A DNA stretch of 64,000 nt from Anthoceros angustus (taxonomy: Eukaryota > Streptophyta > Anthocerotopsida > Anthocerotales > Anthocerotaceae), in contig MU008234.1 of assembly GCA_010909165.1 (NCBI GenBank), forward strand, positions 18,528 to 82,527, written 5' to 3'. The notes under the pieces were generated by a model that worked only from the letters and a program-made list of their open reading frames with translations, ran no database searches and was not told the DNA's origin. The position numbers were made by a program, and so were the translations under genes. This document shows, in pieces, positions 34,891 through 45,699 of this stretch (position 1 is the stretch's first letter; the number at the start of each line of letters is the position of its first letter).

Positions 34891-35284
34891 AGGGCAGTGC
34901 CGTGGGCGGAGATCGAGAGCCGCCGCGAGGCCCGGCCGAGGATGAAGGAGCCGGGGTCCAGAGTATGGAGGAGCAGTTGAGGTGGTGGGGGAGACAACCC
35001 CACCGGAGGAGACCAAGGACGGGGTCCGACCCGTCGAGGAAGGGGGAGGGGTGAGAAGTTCCCTCGCCCCACGGATAAGGGAGGAGCCAGGGCCAGGAGA
35101 GGAGACCAACGCGAAGAAGGCCCGAAGGAGTTAGTAGCAACATTGGTCAGCGAATGGGGGAAGATTCTTTGAAGACATGCTCCATGATAGGTATGGACAA
35201 ACCAAACAGCAAGGAAGGAGCAAAAGGAACTCACCCCCAGGAGACATCACCGATGGAGAGGAAGGAGAAGAAGGAGATAGGTAC

Positions 35285-35343
35285 CAGACTACCATGGTAG
35301 GTAGTCAGCCTACCCCGGTAGTCTGCCAGACTACCGCGGTAGG
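35285..35343 (+). repeat. CTACC..GGTAG palindrome cluster 3 in L
   Basis: Three perfect CTACCNNGGTAG palindromes in a row (ACTACCATGGTAG, CTACCCCGGTAG, CTACCGCGGTAG) with short spacers. The centres differ while the arms are constant. Confidence 0.85.
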
Positions 35344-35539
35344 GTGCGATGAACGGGGCGACCCACCAAGGCGGAGAAAAGGCGCCTAGGTGCGCGGGAG
35401 GCGCGATGGAAGATAACAGACTTTAGGCGCCGCCTGGAGATGGAGGAAGGGCAGATGGTACTTGCCCCACACATTAAGGCGACAAGATCCGGGAAGGGAC
35501 AGAGCAAAAGGAGGCGAGGGAGCCAATCCCCAAGGGCCA

Positions 35540-36761
35540 TGTCACCACCCCAAATGAGATAAGACTAAGAATGGTCAATGACCATAAATGAGCTTGGGGA
35601 ACGGGGAAGGATAGGTGGTGTAGATCGACATCCTTCAAGGATGGTCTTAGGTGAAGTTACTAGAATAGAATTTACCAAGGATCGCATAATAGACTTAGGT
35701 GCCGTATATTAAATGTCAAGTAGGAAATAATAGAAAATTGGAAAAGGTGACTGCAGAGGGTCACCTAAGGGAGGTTGTATGTGGAAGGCCTCCTATAAGA
35801 GGAGGAGGATTTCACAAAGTAAAGTATCATGTCTTGCGCTTCCACCCTCATCGAGTCCTTTGCCATTACAGAGGAATTTCGTGCATGTGAGCCAACACAG
35901 TGCAGAGAGGAAGTCGCGGTGGTCGGAGTGCTTGGTGGAGGACTTGCTCGCAAGTGCCTAAACGAGTTGCTCCTTGTGAATGGTTGCCGTGAAATTGCTT
36001 TGCTTTGGGTGTGTGGCAAATGCCTGAGAACTCGGCTTGAGGGTAGACTACAGGAAAGACTCCTGGAGGTTCTCTCGTGTCAAACTCATAGCAACCGCCC
36101 AAGGAAGAACTTGCTGGTGGAGGCGGACCCTGTGCCAGAAGGGCGAGTCGAAACCAAGAAGCCCGAATCGAGGTTAGACTAGGAGGAAGAGGATGAGGAG
36201 ATGAGAAGATGAGTAGAGGATTAGAGGTGTAGGTGTTAGTGGAAGGCCACAGGCAGAGCCTAAGGGACGAATCCCAAATCTGCAAGTAAACGAGCGCTCC
36301 CCGAGTGGAGAAGTTTGGTCTTAGAAGTAGGGACGAAATCGCGGTGTGAACTGGGGGTCCACAGGCGCCGTGGTAGGCCTTGTCACCGAGGTGACTCGCA
36401 ATTGTGTTGTGTCGTTGTAGGTCAAGTTTGGTCTTAGAAGTAGGGACGAAATCGCGGTGTGAACTGGGGGTCCACAGGCGCCGTGGTAGGCTCCGCCGAG
36501 GCGTGACCCGCAATTGTTTTGTGTCGTGGGTCGAGGGTTGGCGATTTTTCAAGCAAAAGGTGCGGTGCACTGAAGAGGGAGAGTAGAGGTGCCTTGCTTG
36601 TTTAGAAGGTGAGAAGTGTGTAGCAGTAGCGACGGCATCACAAGACCTCGAACTTTCACACAAGTCTCATGGGACGAAACCCAACGTATTTAAGCGACAA
36701 GGATAAGTGTGGCCGCTTATAGTGGGAGGACCCGGGAGTGCCCGGATTCTCCCTTACCACA
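35540..36761 (+). repeat. L 3' terminal region (LTR-like)
   Basis: About 1.2 kb whose reverse complement recurs at 807 to about 1,950 and partly at 63,154-63,647. It ends CTTACCACA at the ACCCA duplication. Inside is a direct duplication of about 100 bp (TTGGTCTTAGAAGTAGGGAC at about 36,316 and 36,427). Repetition at three sites and a CACA end suggest an LTR, but no matching copy is present at the left end of L. Confidence 0.7.
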
Positions 36762-36766
36762 ACCCA

Positions 36767-37060
36767 CTTACAAGACACCATTTTTCCGCCAGAGGTAATT
36801 TTGACAACTCCCATGTGCCGCTCTCAATCAATGAGTCATATTCGATTTTATAGCTTTCTCCACTCCTTGTGATCAGTGTCCGCTCAAAGCCTCGCATAAG
36901 ACCGTGGTTCTACAGGTGGTCGAGGTTAGTAGCAAGATATGCTTTCACATGTGAAGAGGAAATACGATAATCGGGGCACGATAATCGTGGAGGTCGACGC
37001 TCGAGTAGGGTAACGTCGAGCAAGCTCGCTCGTTCTTGTTCAAGTTGAGGGTCTAGATCT
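36767..37060 (-). pseudogene. C2 reverse transcriptase N-terminal part and linker
   Basis: On the minus strand, immediately beyond L, the frames read YDSLIESGTWELSKLP (about 36,850-36,800) and a C-K-W-V-like block ending at the ACCCA duplication. Copia RT starts with E-x-x-S-L-x-x-x-x-T-W-E-L-x-x-L-P, so this is its N-terminus; the rest is at 31,359. Frameshifts are present. Confidence 0.75.
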
Positions 37061-37389
37061 TGTTCAAGTTCAGTTCAAACATAATCTTCTTCCTCGCTGC
37101 ATTCTCGATCACCTTCATCGTTGCATCGCAAGTGCTTGATCCGTTGAGGAATGTGATCCTACATCCGGCGCTTGGAATTTCGTTCGTGTTCTTCTTCAAA
37201 CACGCCGATTTTCCCTCCGCAGAACATTTTCATCAACAGAGCTCGAGTACCATGATCCGTCGATCATAATGAGAAAGCTCAAGACTATCCTCGCCATCGA
37301 GCATGAACATGTGCTCCCACCAAGCCCAAGTCTTTGTTTCATCAAGGTAACACTTGAGCATAAATGACCTTGTTAGAAGGAACATCATA

Positions 37390-38330
37390 TAGTTTATATG
37401 CTTTTATCCCTTCCGTATCCCAACATGAGCAGCTCAAGGGGCCTTAGCCGAAAGCTTGGTTCGCTTCGTCTGTATGGCATATGCAAGGCGCCCAAACGCC
37501 TCAAGTGCCGGATGGATGGCCACTCGGAAAGCTTCATAAGGAGTTTTGCCTTCGATCTGTGGTGGGTAACTGCCCAAGAAAGGTTGAGGTCATCAAAGCC
37601 TCCGAAGGTAAGGGCGCTTGAGCATCATGCAAAGAATGAGGAGACCATCTCCTGCAGCAGTGTGAGATTCAAACGCCACTCCATTCTGTGGGAGTGTATA
37701 CCACCGTGAGTTGACGTCCAATGCCTTCATCTTTACGTAATCGCTGGAATTCATTAGAGGTGAATTTCGCCATTGTCGATCTTAGTGTCTTGAGCTGCTT
37801 TCTGTCCAACGCTCAATGAACTTGATGTATTCCTTGAAATAGGAGAAACATTCGCTCTTGTTCTTGAGGATGTAGGTGGTGACAAATGCTTTTGTCATCA
37901 GAACGTTAAGAAATAACGCCCACCACCAATGGACGCTTGAGATAAGGGTCCACACAAATCGATATGTACAAGCTCAAGTACATCAAGCACGGTGAGGTGC
38001 TTTGTTCTTGAAGGCCTTGGTGTTTCTTCGACAAAACACAAGCCTCACATAAGGGTATAGGAGTCAAGGGCCAATAGGTCCATCTTGATACTCAGCCCAA
38101 TTTTGTAGCTTTGCCATGTGAGGATGACCTAGGCGTGCATGCCACAACCGAGCCTTTGCCGCTTGTTGTGCGATGCAGACGCTCTTGTGTCGTGGGACTG
38201 CTACTCCAGTGCAAATGGAGACGGAGACGGATCATGGTCCAAGACCCATGCGCAAGTACCTTTCTAGGGTCAAATGCATCTATGATTCGCAACTGCTTGT
38301 GAACACGACATGATTATTGCTCGGCATTCA
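37390..38330 (-). pseudogene. C2 gag-pre-integrase and integrase
   Basis: Minus strand: RLWHARLGHPHMAKLQNWA (about 38,130) is the gag-pre-integrase HHCC-type motif with a downstream PLCEACVL (about 38,050). Integrase core fragments follow (LVVGVIS, then EFQRLRKDEGIGRQLTVVYT at about 37,750-37,700, near the catalytic Glu region). Multiple frameshifts. Confidence 0.7.
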
Positions 38331-38339
38331 ATCTTCTAA

Positions 38340-39920
38340 GAGATCGTTTCTAGTCATCTCGGGCACATGGTAGACATCTTCTAACTTGAGTGTGTTTCCG
38401 AGGAACTATTAACTCAATGCGACACAGTGAGACTAGAGACCTATCGTCCCAAGGTAAACATATTGATCCGATCAGATGTTTTAAATTCATTCCTATCAAA
38501 GCAAATATGTGCAGCACCAGATTCTAAGAACCATTCTGTTGGTTTGATTCACTTTGGAGGAAAGACAAGTGGGAAGCGACAATGGACTAGCAAACTCCCT
38601 AGTCCCAATGAAGAGCTGGGGTATTAACCTTTTACCACAACATTTGAGCTGGTTCCCTCCTTGCGAGGAACTCCGCTATGCACTCTTTTTCCCAATGGCT
38701 CCTTGCACGCCAGGTGTTCCTGCTTTGTTTCTTCCGGTGAGGATCCGCCAGCTACCCGAAGAGTTTCCACCACCTCCTTTGGAGAAGGGCTTCTTCCTCC
38801 TCGTCCTTGTTGTGAGGTGCTGTTTCCCGCTTTCTTATGGTTGGTCCTGCTGGCTTCTTCAAAGATGGAACTCACGAGCTGTGAGAAGCTCATTTCGAGC
38901 ATCTCTATGCCTTGCTTTTTAGCTAACAACGTAGCTTGTGTTTGAGCAACAGATGAGAAGTCACGAAATGTGACCATGACTGAAGCGAAAGAAGGAGCCT
39001 CATCACCATCTCATCATCTCCAATGGCAACTTTGGAGGCACCGGGCCGTGAGGCTAGGGTCCTGAAGGTACTCCATCCTCACCGTCCTTCATCCTTAGGT
39101 TCAAAATTCCTTAGAGAGCCATTACCATGTTCGGCTGAGAGTTCCTTTAGGCGATTCATGATTTCGGCCAAGTATTCACCTGCTCGCCTCAACATCTCGG
39201 TTGTCGCCCGCTGCGTATGAGGTATTTGGCTCCGTCCTTAGCTAACCATTCTTCCTCTCCAAGATCCTCGTCTGGTTTCACTACTTTTCCAAGAGCATGT
39301 TTGAGGAGGCCTCTCATTTCGAGAACGCCTCCATTCTTATAAGCCGGATGTCAAAGTCATTTCATGGAACTGTCCTTCTCCTTGAAGGACTCGCTTCCAA
39401 AATTATGTGTAGAGGATGTCACCCATTTTGGGTTCTGAACTCCTAAGAGTTTGTCCTCTGATTGAAGAAGCTTTCTAATGTGTCTTCTTCCGGTCACTAG
39501 CATGAACACTATCATGGGCACTGTAGCCACTATTCTCACCATCCATACATTCTACTTACAATGCGTGTTGGTTTTGTGGTTGCTCCTGTGCATCGGCCTA
39601 TGGTTTGTTCCCAAAGCGCTATGCGACTATCTTAGAGTTTCTCATCTCAAACTTATTGAATCGTAAGTGGAGCATGAAGGGCAAGAGTTAGGTGTATCAA
39701 ACTTCCTTTCATGCTTAGTTTTACTTACGTGCTTGCATCTTGTGCCTCACGAATCTTTGGGTTGGCCAACAACTCGGTTTTGACAACATTACAAGCTTGT
39801 AATCTAAGTGTGTTAGCTCTTTCAAATCCTGCATCAATGCACGACATGACAAATCAGACATCTCGCTTTCAACATTCCTATTGTTAGCCTCAAGACTGAA
39901 CAATTGTGTTTACACCTACA
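38340..39920 (-). pseudogene. C2 gag and protease
   Basis: From 39,9xx down the minus strand carries a UBN2-like gag (LLQSEDKLLGVQNPKWVTSS at about 39,460; GLLKHALGKVVKPDEDLGEE at about 39,290; AKDGAKYLI), then MVTFRDFSSVAQTQATLLAK (38,977), an Arg/Ser-rich spacer and a knuckle-like HWEKEC (about 38,690). The protease lies at about 38.4-38.6 kb (fragments VLRIW...; LEDVYHVPEMTRNDLL at about 38,380). Many indels. Confidence 0.65.
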
Positions 39921-40555
39921 TTGTACAACTTGTTGTGAGGAAGCAGCGTTGGTGTATGTTCTCAAGTGGGGATGTTGCACCGCTACCGTCAATTGTGAAT
40001 GTCAAGTCAAGCTCTGGGCAATTCGAGAAGTGTGTTGAAGGCTCCTGCAATGTGTCTCCTTGTGCTTGATCGGGCAAGTTGCTCCACCTAGGATGCGCCC
40101 ATGTAATTGATGTGCTGTGGTTTTGTCTCGGCATTTCGCGTCGATCCCGCCTTGGATTTGATTGTTCCTCCTAGGATTCACCGGGATTATGGTAGATATA
40201 ATTTTCCATGGCTATGTGCCACGATTGTATATACAATGCAATTCGCATTTTTCTGTTTTCTTTATATGATTTTTACATATACTCACCACCAGTTTAGTGT
40301 GCCTCCATTGAATTGCTCAAGTAGCAACTCAACTGAAGTGCGCTAGACTATCTGCTCGATCTTGCGTAATCTATATGAATTCATCAAAATAAAAATAGAA
40401 ATAAAAACAAGAATGCACCCATTCTTTTCTATCTTATGTTTCTTGATTTTAACTTATTTATAAAACAAGAAAACAATCAAAGAAAGCATTGTATTATCAT
40501 GCATTTCAATGTGCATTCATTTGAATGCAACCTACACTAGGTTAGCTCGATACCA

Positions 40556-40807
40556 TGAAGATTTTATGGACTAATGTAGATCAATTAAACATTATAGAAT
40601 AATTACATTGTTGGATCAAGAAAGAAGTAAGTTGCTTATGCATGAAAAGACAACTAAAACTAAATTTAATGAAACGTTGTATCTATTAGAGACGTAACCC
40701 TAATGAAACGACACCATATCTAGTAAACCCTAGCTTATCATATCTTGGTAATATGGATAACTTAAACCCCTAAACCCTAACTATGATATCAACATTGTAT
40801 ATCATTA
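40556..40807 (-). repeat. C2 5' LTR
   Basis: Partner of 28,558-28,816. The primer site for initiator Met-tRNA (TGGTATCGAGC on -, 40,555-40,545) follows directly. TSD CACAC at 40,808-40,812. Confidence 0.92.
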
Positions 40808-40812
40808 CACAC

Positions 40813-41886
40813 TCCATTGTCCGACTGTGATGTTCTCCTGCTTCCAAAAGCTTGAAGCACAAGGAGGCACACACACTCTTCCGTTGCCGGACATACGGGT
40901 TCATGCGCCTGCGCCTATACCGGAGATCAAAGTTTTGAAGGAGGTCCCGGACTTCCGGTCATATGTATGGCCGATTAGATACATGATGGTCGCGCATATT
41001 CATCCGGTGAAAATTGAACAACTTATCATTCCGACCGGCTTAAAATCACCGAAGAGAGAACGCGGGGGATGCATTAGCAAGCAATATTCACATTCGACAT
41101 CGATGTACTAAGAAACCGCCGGTTGGGTTTTTAAATCTGTCCCTCCAACGATATAATAACAAGACGGTATCCACGAGAGAAAGAAAGGGACGTCATGTGT
41201 TATTCCGACGGAAGGGAGTAGCACATTTGAAAGCGTGACCTGCCTCGAGCCTTAGCCGCGCCATATGAACTGGAAAGATTATGGATGGTGGGAAGCATTC
41301 GGTGGACCAAGAAGAAAATTGCGCTTATCGTGGAGAACAATATTGGGCTCGCACTAGAAGAGCCGTGGAAATGGTTCTCTCGGGCACCCAGAGACACAAA
41401 AGACAACCACTCCAAGTTCCCGATGAAGCTATCCTTGAGGAGGCGTTGCCTATAAGAGAACTCCCCAATCGGATATGTACTTGGGGGCTTACCGATAGTT
41501 GGAAGGCAAAGCACAGGAAATGGCGCGTTTTGAATGGAGATGTAAAAGACATAAAGGAAGGGATGTTTCGCCAAAGACCGAAGACCAAATGCGCACTCCG
41601 CCGATACATAATCGGCCTTTCCAGGTTGGAAAGTTAATCAGTGAGGTTGGATGTGGAAGAGCCTCGCTCGTTCATCAAGGTTCACCTGTACAAGATCCCG
41701 AAAGCACATAGATGGCGTATGACAAGGCATACGTGGAAGAATATGTGATTCAGTCCCATCCTGAGACAGCTATTTGGGATTGGAAGGAAAAAGGGTGGGA
41801 AGGCGAATTTCCAAGAGAATATTCAAGAAGTCTTCATCAATAAAACTGCCATCACGTCAGACAGGTCTGGAGTTCAGCTTTGAATT
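40813..41886 (+). pseudogene. T gene a: region after the VGHT motif
   Basis: After C2 is removed the T gene a frame resumes here with a 1-bp slip: MFSCFQKLEAQGG follows where relatives have the VGHTHxDID-x-MFS block. It continues LKEVPDFRSYVWPIRY (about 40,940), and less certain frames at 41,281-41,637 and 41,640-41,860 (for example YGWWEAFGGPRRKL in one frame, SHPETAIWDWKEKG in another). Stops and shifts are frequent. C3 then inserts at CCGT (41,887-41,890). Confidence 0.6.
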
Positions 41887-41890
41887 CCGT

Positions 41891-42075
41891 TGTTGGATTA
41901 ATAACCACGACGGTTAAATATCCCACTTACTTTTAGGTTATGCTATTTAGGTTATTAGGCTACTTTTGTATATAACATTTTTCTGCTCATTATTAAATAC
42001 ACATCGTTTTATTTCCATTGCTCTCGCATGCCTGCATCTTGGCCTTTCTTGCTAGATGCATGAGGTATCTCCACA
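41891..42075 (+). repeat. C3 5' LTR
   Basis: 185 bp, TGTTGGATTAATAACC to GGTATCTCCACA. Short for a copia LTR and close to TRIM size. The primer site starts at the next base. Confidence 0.92.
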
Positions 42076-42089
42076 TGGTATCGAGCACC
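42076..42089 (+). other. C3 primer-binding site
   Basis: TGGTATCGAGCACC immediately after the LTR resembles the TGGTATCAGAGC primer site, complementary to initiator Met-tRNA, used by most plant copia elements, with one internal base missing. Confidence 0.85.
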
Positions 42090-43084
42090 TTGATGGTGTC
42101 AGATCCTTTGTATCTTGCAATGCCTCGTGGTCGTGTGAGAGCGTGTGTTCTCGTGGTGAATTTCCTTCAAGGCACCGGCGTGGACCACTAATCTCTCCAC
42201 CCACTCCCAAGGCTGCCACTGGATTGCATTTTCTCGATAATTATCGAGAAATAATCCAGCGATGTCGGAAGAAGAGGCGATCGCAAGAGCAAAGAAGGCT
42301 CCATAATTTTAAAGCGAGCAAAGATTAAATAGACATCAAGAAGTTCAGCTTGTGGAAGTCACTCCAAACAAGTGACCAAGAATCGACAATTTAAAACACA
42401 ATCTAAATATCAGCATTTAGACAATAAAAGGCTGCGATCTAATTTGGAGTTTCTTGATGATGCTATAGAAGGCGAAGATTTTGATTGAAAATCACGCACA
42501 TGAGGATATCCATTCTCTTGTAGAATCTCATTGTAATCGGATTGAAAATGTGTGGCTCAATTGCGTGCAAGACAGACATTTTTCTAGAGGCTTTGCATGA
42601 GCAAGAGCGCGTGCACTTAATTGCACCGCAAGAAGTGTTTTCGTTATTTGCAATTGACAATCATTCATTCTTCTTGGGGTTTCTAATTTGCCTTCCCTTG
42701 AGAAAATGACAGACAAGCCATCCATTGCAGGAGAATCTAAATCTTCAGGGCATTGTTGCCCACCTATCACGATCCTGTGATTTGTTTCCGCTGCACAAGG
42801 AGAGGAGTTGCAATTAGGGATTTGTTCTTTGGATTCTTTGTGTCGCTCAATTGCTCCGACCCGCAGTTGCGATATGAAGAGACGGTTAGGGTTACCTGAG
42901 TATGTCACCTGCAGGCTTCCCTTCATGTTCTGCTGAATCCCAACTGCTTTCCTCCCTTTAGCCCTAGTTTATATTTATTTTTAGGGCACGTTTATTATCT
43001 TGATAGTTACACACTAAGATTTGAATGGTTACTATTCATTTACGCATTAGTTACTTCCTTGTTAGTTAGTCTTTGCTTTGCCTC

Positions 43085-43740
43085 CATCTTTTACATTGTA
43101 GGTAGCTACACGCATGATCATGTCATACTTTTACCTCCGATCTCAAGAGCACGAGATAGATTTAATGGCACGCGTTTTGATATTTGGAGTGTCGGGATGA
43201 AATCCACTTTACTTGCTCGTGGAGTCCGGGATGTAGTTGATGGGACAAACCCGGATCCGGCACTCCTTCTAATCCTACAAGCAGGAGCTACCGTTACTCA
43301 AAAGCAGAAGATGCATGGGATAACAGCGATTCTGTAGCCCTCCTAGTCAATGGGCTTGAGTCGATCTTGTCCCACATTGAGTTCCTTACCAATGCAAAAG
43401 CAATTTGGGATCACGAGGAACTTACAAAGTTGAAACAATGATGAGCTTATGCGATCGAGCGGCAATTTTATACCTTGCGCATGAAGGAAGGAGATTACAT
43501 TGCGGCATTCACTAGTCGGTTTAGGCACTTGCGTGCTCAAATGGTCTCTTGGCACAACTATGCAAGAGGTGGATGCGGTAGCACTGACTTCTCACCACCG
43601 CCTCCCGATTACGGACATTTGTCACCACACAAAATGGTCCCATTCGAGCTGCCGGCCAGAGTGTCAAGCTCACATATGTTATTGGGGCTCTATATCAAGA
43701 GGAAATGAGCCGCCAAATGTCATCAAGGGACAACACCGTT
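43085..43740 (+). pseudogene. C3 gag
   Basis: The block FNGTRFDIWSVGMKSTLLAR followed by GVRDVVDGTNPDP is the N-terminal motif of copia gag (F-x-G-x-x-F-x-x-W). Later fragments (LRHSLVGLGTCVLKW in another frame) show frameshifts near 43,335 and 43,480. The knuckle region around 43,660 (CRPECQAHICYW) retains scattered Cys/His only. Confidence 0.75.
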
Positions 43741-44019
43741 CTAAAGCGACAAAGTTTTTTCGACAAGAGGAGGTCGATTCAACATGAGGCGGAGGAGAGG
43801 TCAACCACCCTTTCGGCAAGCTCAACCATACGCATCAAAGACAAGGTGGCGCAATTGGTGTGGGACTCACGGGCCTTGGGCGAGAGTGCGAAGAAAAAGG
43901 CCGGGAGCCTCTGGGCAACACCTCGACCTCACTGCACACCACATCACAATCAAAGAGAAGGTTTCGAACCTCGGTCAAGCAAACCGGTTGTGAAAATATT
44001 AGATGCACGAGCACTCAAG

Positions 44020-45175
44020 CGAGTGGGGTGAGCGGTTGGTACCTTGATAGCGGTGCCACCGCTCACATATGTCGTGATGAGCTTCAATTCACTAGCTTGA
44101 CTCTTACCACTATTTACGAACGAGTGTTTTAGGTGATGAATCCCCCAGCGATGCACATACATGGTAAAGGCATCCGTAAGTTCCCACTTCATGATGATAC
44201 CGCCTTAGTTCTACCGGATGTTCTTTATGTTCCTAAGATGGCTAAAAATTTAATGTCACTTAGTAAGATAATGCGATGAAGGACCTCATACTTACGCCTC
44301 GAAACCACATGTTGCTTTGCTCGTCGTAGCTCACCTTCTCGCTGTATTTTCAAAAGTCCTAGATTCGAATTGTATCGTCTGGATATCTCTTGTATCCGTG
44401 AACAAGCAAATTCCACATTGTTGGTCCCTTGACAACAAGAAGTCAGATTTGGCATGCCCGCCTTGGGCATGCAAACCGTTCTAAACTTGTTGACTTATCA
44501 AAGCGGATCATAGAGCCCTTCCTCCTGCTTCAAAGATCTCATATGCGAAGTTTGTGCTTTGGCAAAACGAGACTCCTTTTCCTACCTCGTGATTTCGATC
44601 CACGGCAGCTCGAGTTAGTACATGCGACATCGTGGGAGACTTCAAGAACAATCCCTTGGTGGAGCATTATATTATTTTACTCTCACCGATGACTATAGCG
44701 GATATACATGGACCTACCCTATGGAGCATAAGAGTGACACCTTTCGGATATTTCAAGACCGGCCGTTGGTTGTTCAAAGGCAACTGGTCGATGTCAAGAT
44801 GTTCCGCACCGACAACGGAGGGAATTTACAAGCTCGCCTTTGAGCATCGAAACACAAGGCATTATTCATCACCGATAGTTCCATACACGCAGCAGCGTAA
44901 CGGCGGAAAGAAGAAACCAGACTGATGGGGATGACGCGCTCCATGCTTTTATGGTCTCCCAATCCTTTTAATGAGGTCATGTCACAAAGAACCTACATTT
45001 TGAACCGCCTTACCTCTCGCTCGCTTCTGGTGGCACACCTTTTCAGCTCTTTTGGAATAGAAAGCCAAGTCTTTTACATCTTCGCATATTTGGTTCTCGG
45101 GCCTTTGCTTATGTGCTGCAGAGAAGAGACGCGTAAGCTTGACAATCGCCGAGACAACTTGTATTTGTAGGCTTG
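44020..45175 (+). pseudogene. C3 protease and integrase
   Basis: WYLDSGATAHICRDELQFTS (about 44,037) carries the D-S-G-A protease motif. MAKNLMSLSK follows at 44,240. The gag-pre-integrase motif IWHARLGHANRSKLVDLSKR is at about 44,446, then integrase pieces: DFKNNPLVEHYIILL (44,640), TDNGG (about 44,810) with the second catalytic Asp, and a YTQQRNGG-like block (about 44,885) where the catalytic Glu region begins. Frameshifts throughout. Confidence 0.8.
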
Positions 45176-45699
45176 AAGTGACTAAGGGCTACAAGCTTCT
45201 TGATATGCAAAATATGCAGCCCGTAGTGTTACCTTTATTGAGCATTTGGTTCCATCATCACCGATTCTCCTTATTTTACTGTGCACTTTTGGGGTTCCGC
45301 CACCAATTGTATTCGAAAATTCGGTGAGTATCCAGATGATGTTGACGGTGAGGCCGATGGTGTCATCTCCCACCGCTCCTGATACTCCACTAGATGCAGA
45401 GCCCGATGCGAACTCCGCATGACAATGCTGAAAATTCGGATCATGAGCCTCCCACAATCCGTTAACAAGAATCGTAACCGAACTCGAGCTTCTTCCCAAG
45501 CTTGATTCTTCCGTGAAGAAGAGACATTACCGCCCACCGATATTACACATGAACTCAGACGTAGGGTCTACACGTGCTCATCGCCCTCCCTCGAATGGCT
45601 AGAGCCCGTTACACATCTATTGACTTTCGTAAGTCGGTGGGAGTCTGTCCCATCCGTCCACAATGCCTCTTTGCCCATCATCCCTCCCGAGCTCGCTCT

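Larger units (their letters stand above)
32342..34892 (+). pseudogene. L gag-like ORF, frameshifted
   Basis: ATG at 32,342 (context CCACCATGCC) opens with a basic low-complexity stretch, then FTCFAGQLNPRDLVDFRQWA. After frameshifts (about 32,640, 32,950) it runs through KELKWRLFAKIVLGLVNYQR and KPDWGTIMYEAYIHHREKLL, then a long charged coiled-coil region (HFAQLEQERRAKAEALGR, about 34,040; LRLAKRRTLGPHDDDRKELQ, about 34,590) and an acidic Ser/Glu stretch. The architecture (globular N-terminus, coiled coil, no zinc knuckle seen) fits a retroelement capsid-like protein, not a named family. Two runs of CTACC/GGTAG palindromes fall inside (33,440-33,530; 34,800-34,890). Confidence 0.6.
31360..36761 (+). 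mobile_element. Element L: 5.4-kb insertion with one gag-like ORF
   Basis: L interrupts C2 reverse transcriptase. ACCCA is duplicated at 31,355-31,359 and 36,762-36,766, and the RT frame is continuous when L plus one ACCCA is removed. L starts TGTGGAACAT and ends TTACCACA, so the outermost TGTGG/CCACA are LTR-like. A broken gag-like ORF occupies 32,342-34,890, and the 3' terminal region (35.54-36.76 kb) recurs at 807-1,950 and 63,154-63,647. I find no copy of the first 500 bp at the right end, so a standard pair of LTRs is not visible. No protease, integrase or RT is present; it looks like a non-autonomous (LARD-like) retroelement, probably mobilised by a gypsy partner. Confidence 0.75.
28558..40807 (-). 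mobile_element. Copia retrotransposon C2, minus strand
   Basis: Two long terminal repeats (28,558-28,816 and 40,556-40,807) flank a copia internal region on the minus strand, and CACAC is duplicated outside both (28,553-28,557; 40,808-40,812). The primer-binding site follows the 5' LTR (complement of 40,545-40,555, TGGTATCGAGC) and the polypurine tract precedes the 3' LTR (complement of 28,817-28,826, CAAGTGGGAG). Gag, protease, integrase, RT and RNase H follow in order from 39.9 to 29.95 kb. Element L interrupts RT at 31,360-36,761. Between RNase H and the 3' LTR lies an antisense spliced ORF (29,102 onward). Confidence 0.92.
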
